From positions 372,001 through 436,000 of the forward strand of contig NZ_VTWT01000001.1 in the NCBI RefSeq assembly GCF_008727925.1: 64,000 nucleotides of DNA, read 5' to 3'. The notes below the pieces were generated by a model. The model was not told the DNA's origin and did not search any database. It saw only the letters and a program-made list of their open reading frames with translations. A program made the translations under genes and the position numbers. Position 1 is the stretch's first letter. The number at the start of each line of letters is the position of its first letter. This document shows positions 27,717 through 34,741 of the stretch, piece by piece. This stretch comes from Adhaeribacter soli (GTDB taxonomy: Bacteria > Bacteroidota > Bacteroidia > Cytophagales > Hymenobacteraceae).

Positions 27717-27768
27717 GGCTAACCAAAGCTAAAACACACTAAAGCGTGCTTTAGCCCAGACGTTAGCC
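27717..27768 (+). other. attC site 2 (type B)
   Basis: R'' ggctaac and R' gttagcc are perfectly complementary. The inner stem is gctaaa with tttagc around a cacactaaagcgtg loop. 52 bp. R'' also matches GTTAGCC at the left edge of cassette 2. Confidence 0.85.
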
Positions 27769-27776
27769 ATAATAAA

Positions 27777-28088
27777 ATGAATATTAAAAATTCTCATTGG
27801 GACAACTCAAAAATTACAAAAGTTATCTCATTAATAATTTATTGTAGCTGGTGGGTTTACGCGTTTGATTTCCTGTATAATAAGGATTATGATAATAATT
27901 ATGCTGAAGCAACTGCTTCAATGGAAGTAGGCTTGATGTCTCTTTTTATAATAGTAGCTTATACTATAGGATTTTTAATTGCAGCAATAAAGGAAAGAAA
28001 AAGCAAGAAGTTGTATTGGAACATAATTTCCATACTTATTATACTTCTTATTCCTGTTGGAGGTATATTCTTATTTGAGAACTTATAA
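27777..28088 (+). CDS. Cassette 3 small membrane protein
   Basis: A 103-residue protein with about three hydrophobic segments: IISLIIYCSWWVYAFDFLY near residue 16, GLMSLFIIVAYTIGFLIAAI near 51 and ISILIILLIPVGGIFLF near 84. A basic loop (KERKSKKLYW) lies between the last two. No family is recognised. Small membrane proteins are common in integron cassettes. The start codon is 14 bases from the cassette boundary, leaving almost no room for a promoter of its own. Confidence 0.68.
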   Translation: MNIKNSHWDNSKITKVISLIIYCSWWVYAFDFLYNKDYDNNYAEATASMEVGLMSLFIIVAYTIGFLIAAIKERKSKKLYWNIISILIILLIPVGGIFLFENL

Positions 28089-28104
28089 AAGAAAAATTAC
28101 TTTA

Positions 28105-28158
28105 GGCTAACCACACCTATACGGCAGCTACGCCGCCGTATAGCCCAGTCCGTTGGAA
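28105..28158 (+). other. attC site 3 (type A)
   Basis: R'' ggctaac at 28105 and R' gttggaa at 28152. The inner stem ctatacggcagc-tac-gccgccgtatag is nearly identical to site 1. R'' matches GTTAGCC at the left edge of cassette 3, while R' belongs to the next cassette, as expected after recombination. Confidence 0.85.
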
Positions 28159-28179
28159 AAAACTTAAAATTAAATACAA

Positions 28180-28620
28180 ATGAAATTTAAAGGCTTTTTC
28201 ATCCTTTCTCTGGTGCTACTTGTAAATTGTTCAAAAAAGGATTCAGGTAGCGATTTAATCAACTTAAAAGAGAAAGCCTTAAATTCAAGAAGAAAAATTA
28301 CTCAAGCTTGGCAAAATGATTCTATTGGATGTGCAGGAATTAGAGGGGAAATTTTAGAAAATGAAAGCTTCCCTTTTGATTCTATAATAGGTTTAAGAAC
28401 AAACCAAATATCAATGAATTTTGGAAAGCCAAACTTTATGGATAATAAAAGAAACCGTATGTTTTACTTTATTGATTGTAAATACGCTCCTCCATATTTT
28501 AACCTTGCTGATAATGAAGGAAAATTAACTAAACGGATTATTAATACTGAAGCCCAAGTATTTTACTTAGAATTCGATACGGATAGCATTATAATTGATA
28601 AGGGCGGAATGGTACCTTAA
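28180..28620 (+). CDS. Cassette 4 lipoprotein, unknown function
   Basis: A 146-residue protein with a signal segment (MKFKGFFILSLVLLVNC) whose lipobox-like LVNC ends at Cys17, followed by Ser-Lys-Lys-Asp, so probably a lipoprotein. The mature part includes CAGIRGEILENESFPFDS and LRTNQISMNFGKPNFMDN. The second is reminiscent of the SmpA/BamE-like or 'lost' small lipoproteins that begin with a motif on Gly-x-Pro, but this is weak. The cassette is bounded by GTTGGAA on the left and TTCCAAC on the right, the clearest cassette signature in the array. Confidence 0.72.
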   Translation: MKFKGFFILSLVLLVNCSKKDSGSDLINLKEKALNSRRKITQAWQNDSIGCAGIRGEILENESFPFDSIIGLRTNQISMNFGKPNFMDNKRNRMFYFIDCKYAPPYFNLADNEGKLTKRIINTEAQVFYLEFDTDSIIIDKGGMVP

Positions 28621-28630
28621 TAAAAGCAAT

Positions 28631-28682
28631 TTCCAACAAAAGCTAAAGGACATTAAAACGTGTCTTAGCCCAGACGTTGTGC
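28631..28682 (+). other. attC site 4 (type B)
   Basis: R'' ttccaac (28631) and R' gttgtgc (28676). The interior is agctaaaggac...gtgtcttagcccagac, close to site 2. R'' is the exact complement of GTTGGAA at the left edge of its own cassette rather than of its own R'. This shows that the cassette, not the site, is the mobile unit. Confidence 0.85.
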
Positions 28683-28721
28683 GTAATTCTAAAAGACTTA
28701 TTTGAATAAATATAAATTACC

Positions 28722-29201
28722 TTGACAGAAGGAAGACAGAGAAAATTAGATTTTTTAGCTAAAACAGGAATGTTTTCCATTGCTGGTTTCTTTTTGGCTG
28801 CCCTACCCATAATCGGTATTATTGGAATTCAACAATTACTAAATCTTATTGGCATAGAGTGCTCTATAGCGTGGGGTCTTATTTGGGTTCTAACATTCAT
28901 TGGCTGTGTACTTAGCCCTATTGTTTTTATTCGTTTTATTCAACGGACAACATTAGATAATGAAGCAATTGGGAAACGATTATTAGTATTTAATATTTTG
29001 GAATACACCTTTATTCAAACCAGCTTAGGTTATTTTTTCACAAATGGACAAACCCTTTGTTATTTAAGCGACGGACAAAGCGGATTAGAATTTGTTTTCA
29101 CAGGTTGGCTTGCTATTCCAATTTTGCTGATTTTAAGTTATATTTTTAATCAAGTTAGAGCAGCTAGAAAAAAGCAGGAAGAACTAGAATATCAGAATTA
29201 A
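28722..29201 (+). CDS. Cassette 5 membrane protein, unknown function
   Basis: A 159-residue protein with about four hydrophobic segments: FSIAGFFLAALPIIGIIGIQ, ECSIAWGLIWVLTFIGCVL, YTFIQTSLGYFFT and GWLAIPILLILSYIF. It has a basic N-terminus and a Lys/Glu-rich tail. A TTG at 28722 gives the full frame; the first ATG is at 28770 and would still retain all membrane segments. No family is recognised. This is the last cassette with a readable gene. Confidence 0.68.
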   Translation: MTEGRQRKLDFLAKTGMFSIAGFFLAALPIIGIIGIQQLLNLIGIECSIAWGLIWVLTFIGCVLSPIVFIRFIQRTTLDNEAIGKRLLVFNILEYTFIQTSLGYFFTNGQTLCYLSDGQSGLEFVFTGWLAIPILLILSYIFNQVRAARKKQEELEYQN

Positions 29202-29210
29202 CAAAGAAAC

Positions 29211-29269
29211 ACTAAACACAAAAGCACCTATACGGCAGCTTCGCAGTCGCCTACCCGAGTCCGTTATAG
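29211..29269 (+). other. attC site 5 (type A, decayed R'')
   Basis: R' gttatag at 29263 and the type A stem acctatacggcagc-ttc-gcagtcgcctac are recognisable. The R'' side (29211-29222) is degenerate: acacaaa where the cassette start GTTGTGC predicts gcacaac. Weakening of this site would help fix the array end. Confidence 0.65.
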
Positions 29270-29350
29270 CGCATTTATAAAATAAAAAAATTGATCGGCA
29301 GATAAGCTAAATCAGAAACGGCGGCAATTTCAAAAAGCTGCCGATCTTAA

Positions 29351-29566
29351 TCAAATGCATTCTGCCAGCCGAATGGCTTCAGCCAGGAATTGACACAAAA
29401 TGCGGGTAAACTGGAAAACTTCGACGATGTGAGGGTAATTCAGCGGCACCTGAAGCATAAAAGAAGCGAATTAGCCTGCGAGGCGGATGAAAAAGCTACC
29501 AGGCCTGCAGGCTTAATGCTCGCTGACCCGGACAGGAGTGTAATTTTAACTGATCAGCATTGGTGA
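29351..29566 (+). pseudogene. Fragment of a VOC (glyoxalase-like) protein gene
   Basis: The open frame has no start codon and is preceded by an in-frame TAA at 29348. It reads about 71 residues: FCQPNGFSQELTQNAGKLEN, then FDDVRVIQRHLKHKRSELAC, ending LMLADPDRSVILTDQHW. The end resembles the C-terminus of small vicinal-oxygen-chelate proteins, where ADPDGN and a final IDQH are usual. The Gly of DPDG is here Arg. It seems to be the 3' remnant of a gene truncated at or near the edge of the cassette array. The rest of the gap to 29768 is without features. Confidence 0.45.
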
Positions 29567-29768
29567 AATTTAAAAACAAATTGCTGCCAATAAAAAAATA
29601 CTGGAAAATAAGGCAGGTAAGCTGCATTAGCCCTTCAGCGGTTATGTAGTATAAAAGTTTATGGTGAAATTAGCGGGCAAAGAAACCTTTATATTTCATT
29701 CCAGGCAGATACATTGGCTTAACATTCAGTCAAAATATCTTACCCTACATAAACGCTGCTTTCTATAG

Positions 29769-30854
29769 ATGAACAAAATGAAATTATTACTTCAGTGGAC
29801 AGTTATTATTCCGGTATTAGCCTGGATGCTGTTTTTTTCCGGACTTATTCACGATAGTACTATTTTCCAGATCATAGCGAGCGTGCTGCTTGTTTTCAGC
29901 GTGATGTCGGCCGTGCATCATTCCGAAATTATTGCTGAAAGAGTAGGGGAACCTTACGGAACCATCATTCTGGCCATTTCGATAACCGTTATTGAAGTTT
30001 CCATTATTGTATCGCTTATGATGTCGGAAGGGCAGGAAGCTGTTTCGCTGGCCCGGGATACGGTTTATGCGGCTACCATGCTTATTCTAAACGGCATTGT
30101 CGGGCTTTGCCTGCTGATTGGGGGGCTGAAGCATTATGAGCAGAATTTCTCGAAGCCTTCGGTTACTATCGCCTTGGTTTCGTTAATATCCATTGTGGTT
30201 TTTACCCTGGTTTTTCCCACTTTCACGCAAAGCGTGGCAGGGTCTTATTATTCGGTGCCGCAACTCGTATTTGCTTCTATTGCCTGTCTGGTAATTTATT
30301 CCACCTTTTTATTCGCCCAGACCAAGCGCTACCGGCAATATTTTCTTACCATCGGCGACGATGAAGATGAAGATACCGTGGAACCGTTACCGATCAGCAA
30401 CAACATGTTTTTTACCAGCCTGGTGTTTTTGATCGTTTGTTTGGGTATTGTAGTGCTTTTGGCCAAAACGCTTTCCCCAACTATCGAAAGTATCATTACC
30501 GGATTCCATCTGCCAAAAGCCTTGGTGGGGGTAATTATTGCCGCAATCATTTTACTCCCCGAAGGGATTGCTGCTATTATTGCGGCCAAAAAGAACCGGC
30601 TTCAAACCAGTATAAACCTTTCGCTGGGATCAGCCCTAGCCAGTATCGGGTTAACCATTCCGAGCGTAGCGGCAGTCTGCATTATATATGACATCCGGAT
30701 CATTTTAGGGCTGGACATTAAATCGATTATCCTGTTAGGCCTTTCGGTATTTACGGTAATGCTCTCGTTAAGCGGTGGTAAAACCAATATTGTTTACGGC
30801 GTCGTGCTGCTGGTAAACCTGTTCGCGTTTATTTTCCTGATGATCTATCCGTGA
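29769..30854 (+). CDS. chaA: Calcium/sodium:proton antiporter, ChaA type
   Basis: A 361-residue integral membrane protein of the CaCA superfamily. The ChaA family's first alpha repeat is clear at about residues 55-85 (HHSEIIAERVGEPYGTIILA, ITVIEVSIIV), followed by ARDTVYAATMLILNGIVGLC. The second repeat, around 250-285, reads LPKALVGVIIAAIILLPEGI. The acidic loop near residue 198 (DDEDEDTVEP) is typical. It has ten to eleven membrane segments. It exchanges Ca2+, Na+ or K+ for protons across the inner membrane. A single gene following the gene-free gap right of the cassette array. Confidence 0.88.
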   Translation: MNKMKLLLQWTVIIPVLAWMLFFSGLIHDSTIFQIIASVLLVFSVMSAVHHSEIIAERVGEPYGTIILAISITVIEVSIIVSLMMSEGQEAVSLARDTVYAATMLILNGIVGLCLLIGGLKHYEQNFSKPSVTIALVSLISIVVFTLVFPTFTQSVAGSYYSVPQLVFASIACLVIYSTFLFAQTKRYRQYFLTIGDDEDEDTVEPLPISNNMFFTSLVFLIVCLGIVVLLAKTLSPTIESIITGFHLPKALVGVIIAAIILLPEGIAAIIAAKKNRLQTSINLSLGSALASIGLTIPSVAAVCIIYDIRIILGLDIKSIILLGLSVFTVMLSLSGGKTNIVYGVVLLVNLFAFIFLMIYP

Positions 30855-30868
30855 AATCGTATTGAATC

Positions 30869-30980
30869 GTAGAGACGTTGCACTGCAACGTCTTTGCTGA
30901 AGCGTTGCAATGAGGATGTTTCATTGGAGATGTTGCAATGAGGATGTTGCATTGGAGACGTTGCATTGCAACGTCTCTAC
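30869..30980. repeat. GTAGAGACG-family repeat, long form
   Basis: Starts gtagagacgttgcactgcaa, ends ttgcattgcaacgtctctac, and contains internal copies of gttgcaatgaggatgtt. The palindromic outer arms are the same as the short version at 1038-1066. Directly downstream of chaA. Confidence 0.75.
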
Positions 30981-31064
30981 AAATACCATAAAAAAAACAA
31001 CCACCTCATTGTTAGTCGTTTACTTGCAGCACGACTTTTTTCTTGCAAAAACCTAACGTTTCGC

Positions 31065-31096
31065 TTGCATTTCATCTAAAAGCTTTCGTATCTTTG
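31065..31096 (+). promoter_or_regulatory. Bacteroidota-type promoter of ffs
   Basis: TTG at 31065-31067, 21 bases, then TATCTTTG at 31089-31096. This matches the -33/-7 consensus (TTG and TAnnTTTG) known for Bacteroidota sigma factor. Transcription would begin near the first base of the SRP RNA stem. Confidence 0.7.
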
Positions 31097-31098
31097 CA

Positions 31099-31200
31099 AC
31101 GGCAAATCGGAACGACCAGCTCCTGCTGAACTCCCCCAGGACCGGAAGGTAGCAAGGGTAGGTGGTTGAGCGGTGCGATTCTCGGTTTGCCACTTTTTTT
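31099..31200 (+). ncRNA. ffs: Signal recognition particle RNA (small, 4.5S type)
   Basis: The conserved SRP core is unmistakable: ccaggaccggaaggtagcaa followed by gggtagg at about 31136-31162, the GGAA tetraloop and asymmetric loop bound by Ffh. The ends pair (ggcaaatcg at 31101 with cggtttgcc at 31183), giving a rod of about 95 bases, and a run of T closes the transcript. The RNA acts with Ffh (also in this window, at 61074) and FtsY to target membrane proteins. A matching promoter lies just upstream. Confidence 0.93.
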
Positions 31201-31307
31201 TGCCCTTTCCTGTAGGAATTCCTTTTCCTAAAAACTTTCTCCTTTTTTCCGGTTTCCTCAATTTTAAACGTAAATTCGCGTCCGGAAAACTACTTATTTT
31301 CAAGCTT

Positions 31308-31964
31308 ATGAAATTTTTTGTTGATACCGCGAACCTGAACGAGATCCGCGAAGCACACGATTTAGGCGTACTCGATGGCGTAACCACCAACCCGAGCCTG
31401 ATGGCCAAAGAAGGCATTAAGGGCTACGATGCGGTAATGGCGCACTACAAAGCAATTTGCGAAATCGTTGACGGCGACATCAGCGCTGAGGTAATTGCTA
31501 CCGACTACGAAGGCATGATCAGCGAGGGCGAAAACCTGGCGCAACTGCACCCGAACATCGTGGTTAAAGTGCCGATGACCAAAGACGGCGTGAAAGCGAT
31601 CCGTTATTTCAGCCAGAAAGGTATCAAAACAAACTGCACGCTGGTATTCTCGGCCGGTCAGGCGTTATTAGCTGCGAAAGCGGGCGCTACTTATGTATCG
31701 CCGTTCGTAGGCCGCCTCGACGATGTTGCTACCGATGGTTTGCAGCTCATCGAGCAGATTGTTGGCATTTATGCGAATTACGGTTACCAGACCCAGGTAC
31801 TGGCTGCTTCGGTGCGCCACGTAATGCACCTGGTACAGTGTGCCGAGATCGGCGCCGATGTGGTTACCTGCCCGCTGAACGTAATCACCGGCCTGTTGAA
31901 CCACCCGCTTACCGACATCGGCTTAGCCAAATTCCTGGCTGACCACAAGAAAGTAAACGCATAG
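31308..31964 (+). CDS. fsa: Fructose-6-phosphate aldolase / small transaldolase
   Basis: A 218-residue aldolase of the short transaldolase (TalC/FSA) group. It shows [33 protein letters not shown] and the Schiff-base lysine K87 in NIVVKVPMT, then [20 protein letters not shown] and SPFVGRLDD. The ATG at 31308 is the family start. The longer frame beginning at 31173 overlaps the SRP RNA. Members are either transaldolases of the pentose-phosphate pathway or fructose-6-phosphate aldolases, and sequence alone does not separate them with certainty. A TTAGTGA repeat begins directly after the stop. Confidence 0.92.
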   Translation: MKFFVDTANLNEIREAHDLGVLDGVTTNPSLMAKEGIKGYDAVMAHYKAICEIVDGDISAEVIATDYEGMISEGENLAQLHPNIVVKVPMTKDGVKAIRYFSQKGIKTNCTLVFSAGQALLAAKAGATYVSPFVGRLDDVATDGLQLIEQIVGIYANYGYQTQVLAASVRHVMHLVQCAEIGADVVTCPLNVITGLLNHPLTDIGLAKFLADHKKVNA

Positions 31965-32107
31965 TTAGTGAATAGTGATTAATGATTAGTGATTAGTAGA
32001 TTTATGATCTGGTACGGGTTATTTTTAAAATTTGACTGACGGAAATCAAAGACTATAAAATTATTGATCTTTTTACTAATCATTAATCACTAATCATTAA
32101 TCACTAA
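31965..32107. repeat. TTAGTGA-type inverted repeat element, copy 2
   Basis: Arms at 31965-31999 and 32075-32107 made of TTAGTGA-like units. The element fills the whole space between the stop of the aldolase gene and the next start codon (32113). Confidence 0.75.
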
Positions 32108-32112
32108 ATAAA

Positions 32113-32316
32113 ATGTACATCATCAAAGTTAAGGGGAAGGCGAAGATTCCGGATTATATCCAGTTGCGCGATGAGAATTTCGTGCTGATCGCTTATTTCC
32201 GGGCCGACCGGCCGCTGAAGAACCTGGACCGCTACGGACTGGATGGCAAGGAAAACGAGCTGGCCGCTTTGATCGAATCACTGGCCTTCGGGAAACTGCA
32301 GAAGCTGGAGCTTTAA
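32113..32316 (+). CDS. Small conserved-looking protein of unknown function
   Basis: A 67-residue soluble protein, MYIIKVKGKAKIPDYIQLRD then ENFVLIAYFRADRPLKNLDR, ending AFGKLQKLEL. It reads as two or three beta strands and a helix. Codon use is like that of the neighbouring housekeeping genes. The frame runs from just after the repeat element, suggesting a real gene carried with the aldolase gene. I do not recognise a family. Confidence 0.6.
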   Translation: MYIIKVKGKAKIPDYIQLRDENFVLIAYFRADRPLKNLDRYGLDGKENELAALIESLAFGKLQKLEL

Positions 32317-32539
32317 ATTCCGGAGCTTTAAATTTTTGTTCCGGCAAGAGCCCGCGTGTTCATCGGACTTTCATCTATATTGTTTTCCTTGGCAGTCCTG
32401 TTTGCTGAGGCCTTTTTAAATTTTATTTGCCGGAAAACGGTAGCTTTTTAGGTTAAAAACCTTACCTTAATTTCTGGTAAGTAGCAAGACTAGAATAGCC
32501 GCATAATCTGAAAAGGAAAATGCAGCATGTATAATCTTG

Positions 32540-32597
32540 AATCAGACAGGCTTATGCGTTTTTGGTCTAGATACTAATATCCAGATACCATTGTCAC
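32540..32597 (-). repeat. Dispersed repeat family II, copy 2
   Basis: Reverse complement of the 4861 copy: ggtctagatactaatatcca then gataccattgtc, with tatgcgttttt on its left. It occupies part of the 340-base gap before ftsE, which otherwise shows only an aaaacggtagctttttaggt stretch near 32434. Confidence 0.65.
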
Positions 32598-32658
32598 TTT
32601 ACCTAGTACCGAGTGAGAGTTTCCGGAGTCTCACTTTTTATTTTTTACAGTAATTTAA

Positions 32659-33375
32659 ATGAGCAGCGAATTTTCAGCGAACCCAGTAGTAAGCCTGCGC
32701 GGTGTAATTATCATGCAGGATGTGCAGACAGTGCTGGACCGGGTAACTTTCGAGATCGAGAAAGGGGAATTTGTTTATCTGGTAGGTCGGACCGGCAGCG
32801 GAAAAAGTTCTTTGCTCAAAACCCTTTACGCCGATCTGCCCCTTGCCGGCGGGCAAATGAGTGTGGTTGGTTTTAACCTGAATAAACTTCCCCGGCAAAA
32901 GGTACCGTTTTTAAGAAGAAAAGTCGGTATTGTTTTCCAGGATTTTCAGTTGCTCTTCGACCGCACAGTTGCCGAAAACCTGATCTTTGTTTTAAAAGCT
33001 ACCGGCTGGAAAGACAAGAAAAAAATAAAGCAACGGATCTCCGAAGTACTTATGCGGGTGGGGCTTGATGCTGCCGCCGGAAAAATGCCGCATCAGCTTT
33101 CGGGCGGGGAGCAGCAGCGCATTGTAATTGCCCGGGCTTTACTCAACGAGCCGCTTATTTTATTTGCCGATGAACCGACCGGAAACCTCGACCCGGAAGT
33201 AACCCGCAGCATCATGCAGTTATTCCTGGAAATTAACCGTTCCGGCACCGCCGTATTAATGGCCACCCACAACTACGAACTCATAAACGAATTCCCGAAA
33301 AGGATCCTGAAATGCGAAAAAGGCCGGATCTTCGATTCTGCCAAAGAGGAATTTAGCTTGCGGAATGGTTTCTGA
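32659..33375 (+). CDS. ftsE: Cell division ATP-binding protein FtsE
   Basis: A 238-residue ABC-type ATPase. Walker A is GRTGSGKSS at about residues 43-51, then the Q-loop GIVFQDFQLL, signature LSGGEQQR and Walker B ILFADEPTGNLD. The VVSLRGVIIMQDVQTVLDRV opening and overall length fit FtsE, which with FtsX regulates septal peptidoglycan hydrolases. ftsX is not adjacent; in Bacteroidota it is often elsewhere. Its 3' end overlaps the following glycosyltransferase by 11 bases. Confidence 0.88.
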   Translation: MSSEFSANPVVSLRGVIIMQDVQTVLDRVTFEIEKGEFVYLVGRTGSGKSSLLKTLYADLPLAGGQMSVVGFNLNKLPRQKVPFLRRKVGIVFQDFQLLFDRTVAENLIFVLKATGWKDKKKIKQRISEVLMRVGLDAAAGKMPHQLSGGEQQRIVIARALLNEPLILFADEPTGNLDPEVTRSIMQLFLEINRSGTAVLMATHNYELINEFPKRILKCEKGRIFDSAKEEFSLRNGF

Positions 33376-34267
33376 ACTTTCCATACTGATCCCGGTCTAC
33401 AACTACGACGTTACCGAACTGGCCCTTTCGCTGCTGAAGCAATGCCGGCAGGTTACGAGTAACTTCGAGATCTGCTTGTACGACGATGGCTCAGAGGAGA
33501 AGTTCAGGAAAAAACACCGGCCCCTGAACAGTTACGATGAGATCCGGTACCTGGAATTACGCTATAATATTGGCCGGGCTTCGATCCGCAACCGCCTGGC
33601 TGCCGATGCAGTTTATAAAAACCTGCTATTCCTGGACAATGACAGCGCCCTTCCGGATGAGGAATTTATAAGCCGGTATTGGAATAACCCCGAAAAGGCC
33701 GATGTGCTGATCGGGGGGACTATTTACGAGGCTGAACAACCCTCGGACCTTTTTATGCTTCGCTGGCGCTACGGCAAAGCACGGGAAGAGAAAACGGCCG
33801 CCGTAAGGAACAAGCAGCCTTACCGGAGCCTTACGCTCAACAATATGCTTATCCGTAAAGATGTGTACGAGACTCACCCGCTTTACACCGGACTGGAAGG
33901 GTACGGACACGAGGATACCCGTTTTGGCTGGGAGCTGCAGAAAGCCGGGGTAAGCGTAAAGCACATCGATAACCCGGTAATTCATATGGGGCTGGAGCCG
34001 GGCGTGGACTTTATTAAGAAAACGAAACAGGCCGTAAAGAACCTGCACAAATTATACCTGGAAATGGGCGATCTGCCGGACAGCAGTTTGTTGAAAGCCT
34101 ATCGCATGCTTGCCCGAGCCAAAGCGCGGAAAGCGTTTTTACTGGCTTTCAGACCCTTTAAAGCTACCGTTTTAACCAACCTCAAATCTGACGATCCGAA
34201 CCTGACTTACTTCGATTTGTATAAGCTTTACCTTTTTACCAAACAGGCACTGAGCCATTCCAAGTAA
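33365..34267 (+). CDS. Glycosyltransferase family 2 protein
   Basis: A 300-residue GT-A enzyme: LSILIPVYNYDV at residues 5-16, CLYDDGSEEKF near 37, FLDNDSALPDEEF (the Asp-x-Asp nucleotide-sugar site) near 92 and GYGHEDTRFGWELQKAG near 175, with the Glu-Asp catalytic motif. No signal peptide or strong membrane helix. It transfers a sugar from an activated donor to an unknown acceptor. Its ATG lies inside the end of ftsE (11-base overlap), which implies translational coupling and a two-gene operon. Confidence 0.88.
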   Translation: MVSELSILIPVYNYDVTELALSLLKQCRQVTSNFEICLYDDGSEEKFRKKHRPLNSYDEIRYLELRYNIGRASIRNRLAADAVYKNLLFLDNDSALPDEEFISRYWNNPEKADVLIGGTIYEAEQPSDLFMLRWRYGKAREEKTAAVRNKQPYRSLTLNNMLIRKDVYETHPLYTGLEGYGHEDTRFGWELQKAGVSVKHIDNPVIHMGLEPGVDFIKKTKQAVKNLHKLYLEMGDLPDSSLLKAYRMLARAKARKAFLLAFRPFKATVLTNLKSDDPNLTYFDLYKLYLFTKQALSHSK

Positions 34268-34440
34268 AGAGACATTGGTATCCGTATATTAGAATCTGGT
34301 ACCCGACCAGGTTAATTTTTAGTAAGTGGGATTACAAATCCCACAGTTCGGTTAAACGGAATTACAAATTCCGGCAAGCAAATACTAAAAACTAAGTTGG
34401 TCGAGCACAAGACTAAAAACGCATCAGGTTCTATAATTCA
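34268..34440 (+). repeat. Dispersed repeat family II, copy 3 (interrupted)
   Basis: gacattggtatccgtatatt and tagaatctg (34268-34299) correspond to the left half of the 4861 copy, and gactaaaaacgcatc with tctataattca (34410-34440) to the right half. Between them sits repeat family I copy B. The remainder of this 470-base gap contains only a loose hairpin (ctaaaccagaaag / ctttctggtttag, about 34655-34699). Confidence 0.65.
34299..34408. repeat. Dispersed inverted-repeat element family I, copy B
   Basis: About 110 bp. The left end cccgaccaggttaattttta pairs with the right end taaaaactaagttggtcgag. It holds gtgggattacaaatcccac and ggaattacaaattcc hairpins. It is inserted into repeat family II copy 3. 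Confidence 0.72.
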
Positions 34441-34741
34441 ATATGAAACACGATGCAATTTCCTTTCAAATTATCAGGTTAGTTTTGTCTTGCTCCTACA
34501 TACCAGGATTCCCATGCTATAAAATTTAGAACTCTTTCAGAAAGATCGGGACATTTTCAATCTTCATTTCAGGTAAGTAACGCTGCCACGCTATAATGCC
34601 AGTTCATTTTGTTAATGCTGGTTGTTAATGCTGGCGAAGTTGCAGGCAGATCTAAACCAGAAAGGGGCAAAAGACCGACTGTTCCCGCTTTCTGGTTTAG
34701 ATTCAGTTTTTCAAGTAAAGGCTCCCGCTTTTGGAATGCCG

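Larger units (their letters stand above)
26600..29269 (+). mobile_element. Integron gene-cassette array without integrase (CALIN), five cassettes
   Basis: Five consecutive units, each with one plus-strand gene and a 3' attC-like site of 52-54 bp: 26601-27082, 27083-27762, 27763-28152, 28153-28676 and 28677-29263, counted from the G/TT cut point. Each site ends in a GTT-type R' box and opens with an R'' box ending in AAC (degenerate in the fifth). For units 2, 3 and 4 the R' at the left edge is exactly complementary to the unit's own R'' (GTTAGCC/GGCTAAC twice, GTTGGAA/TTCCAAC once). Cassette DNA is visibly more AT-rich than its neighbours. No tyrosine recombinase is present in the window. Confidence 0.82.

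Noticed and set aside
26600-29269. CRISPR array
   Set aside because: The 52-54 bp repeats are imperfect palindromes spaced by 300-600 bases containing genes, not short spacers, and no cas gene is near; they fit attC sites instead.
26600-29269. Toxin-antitoxin pairs in the cassettes
   Set aside because: The five genes are single, each separated by an attC site, and none resembles a known toxin or antitoxin family.
31173-31307. Extension of the aldolase frame upstream to 31173
   Set aside because: It overlaps the SRP RNA gene and its T-run; the family starts at the ATG at 31308.
34650-34702. Terminator between the GT2 gene and the T9SS protein
   Set aside because: The hairpin arms (ctaaaccagaaag) are separated by about 24 bases and lack a good T run at the right place, so only a loose inverted repeat is claimed.
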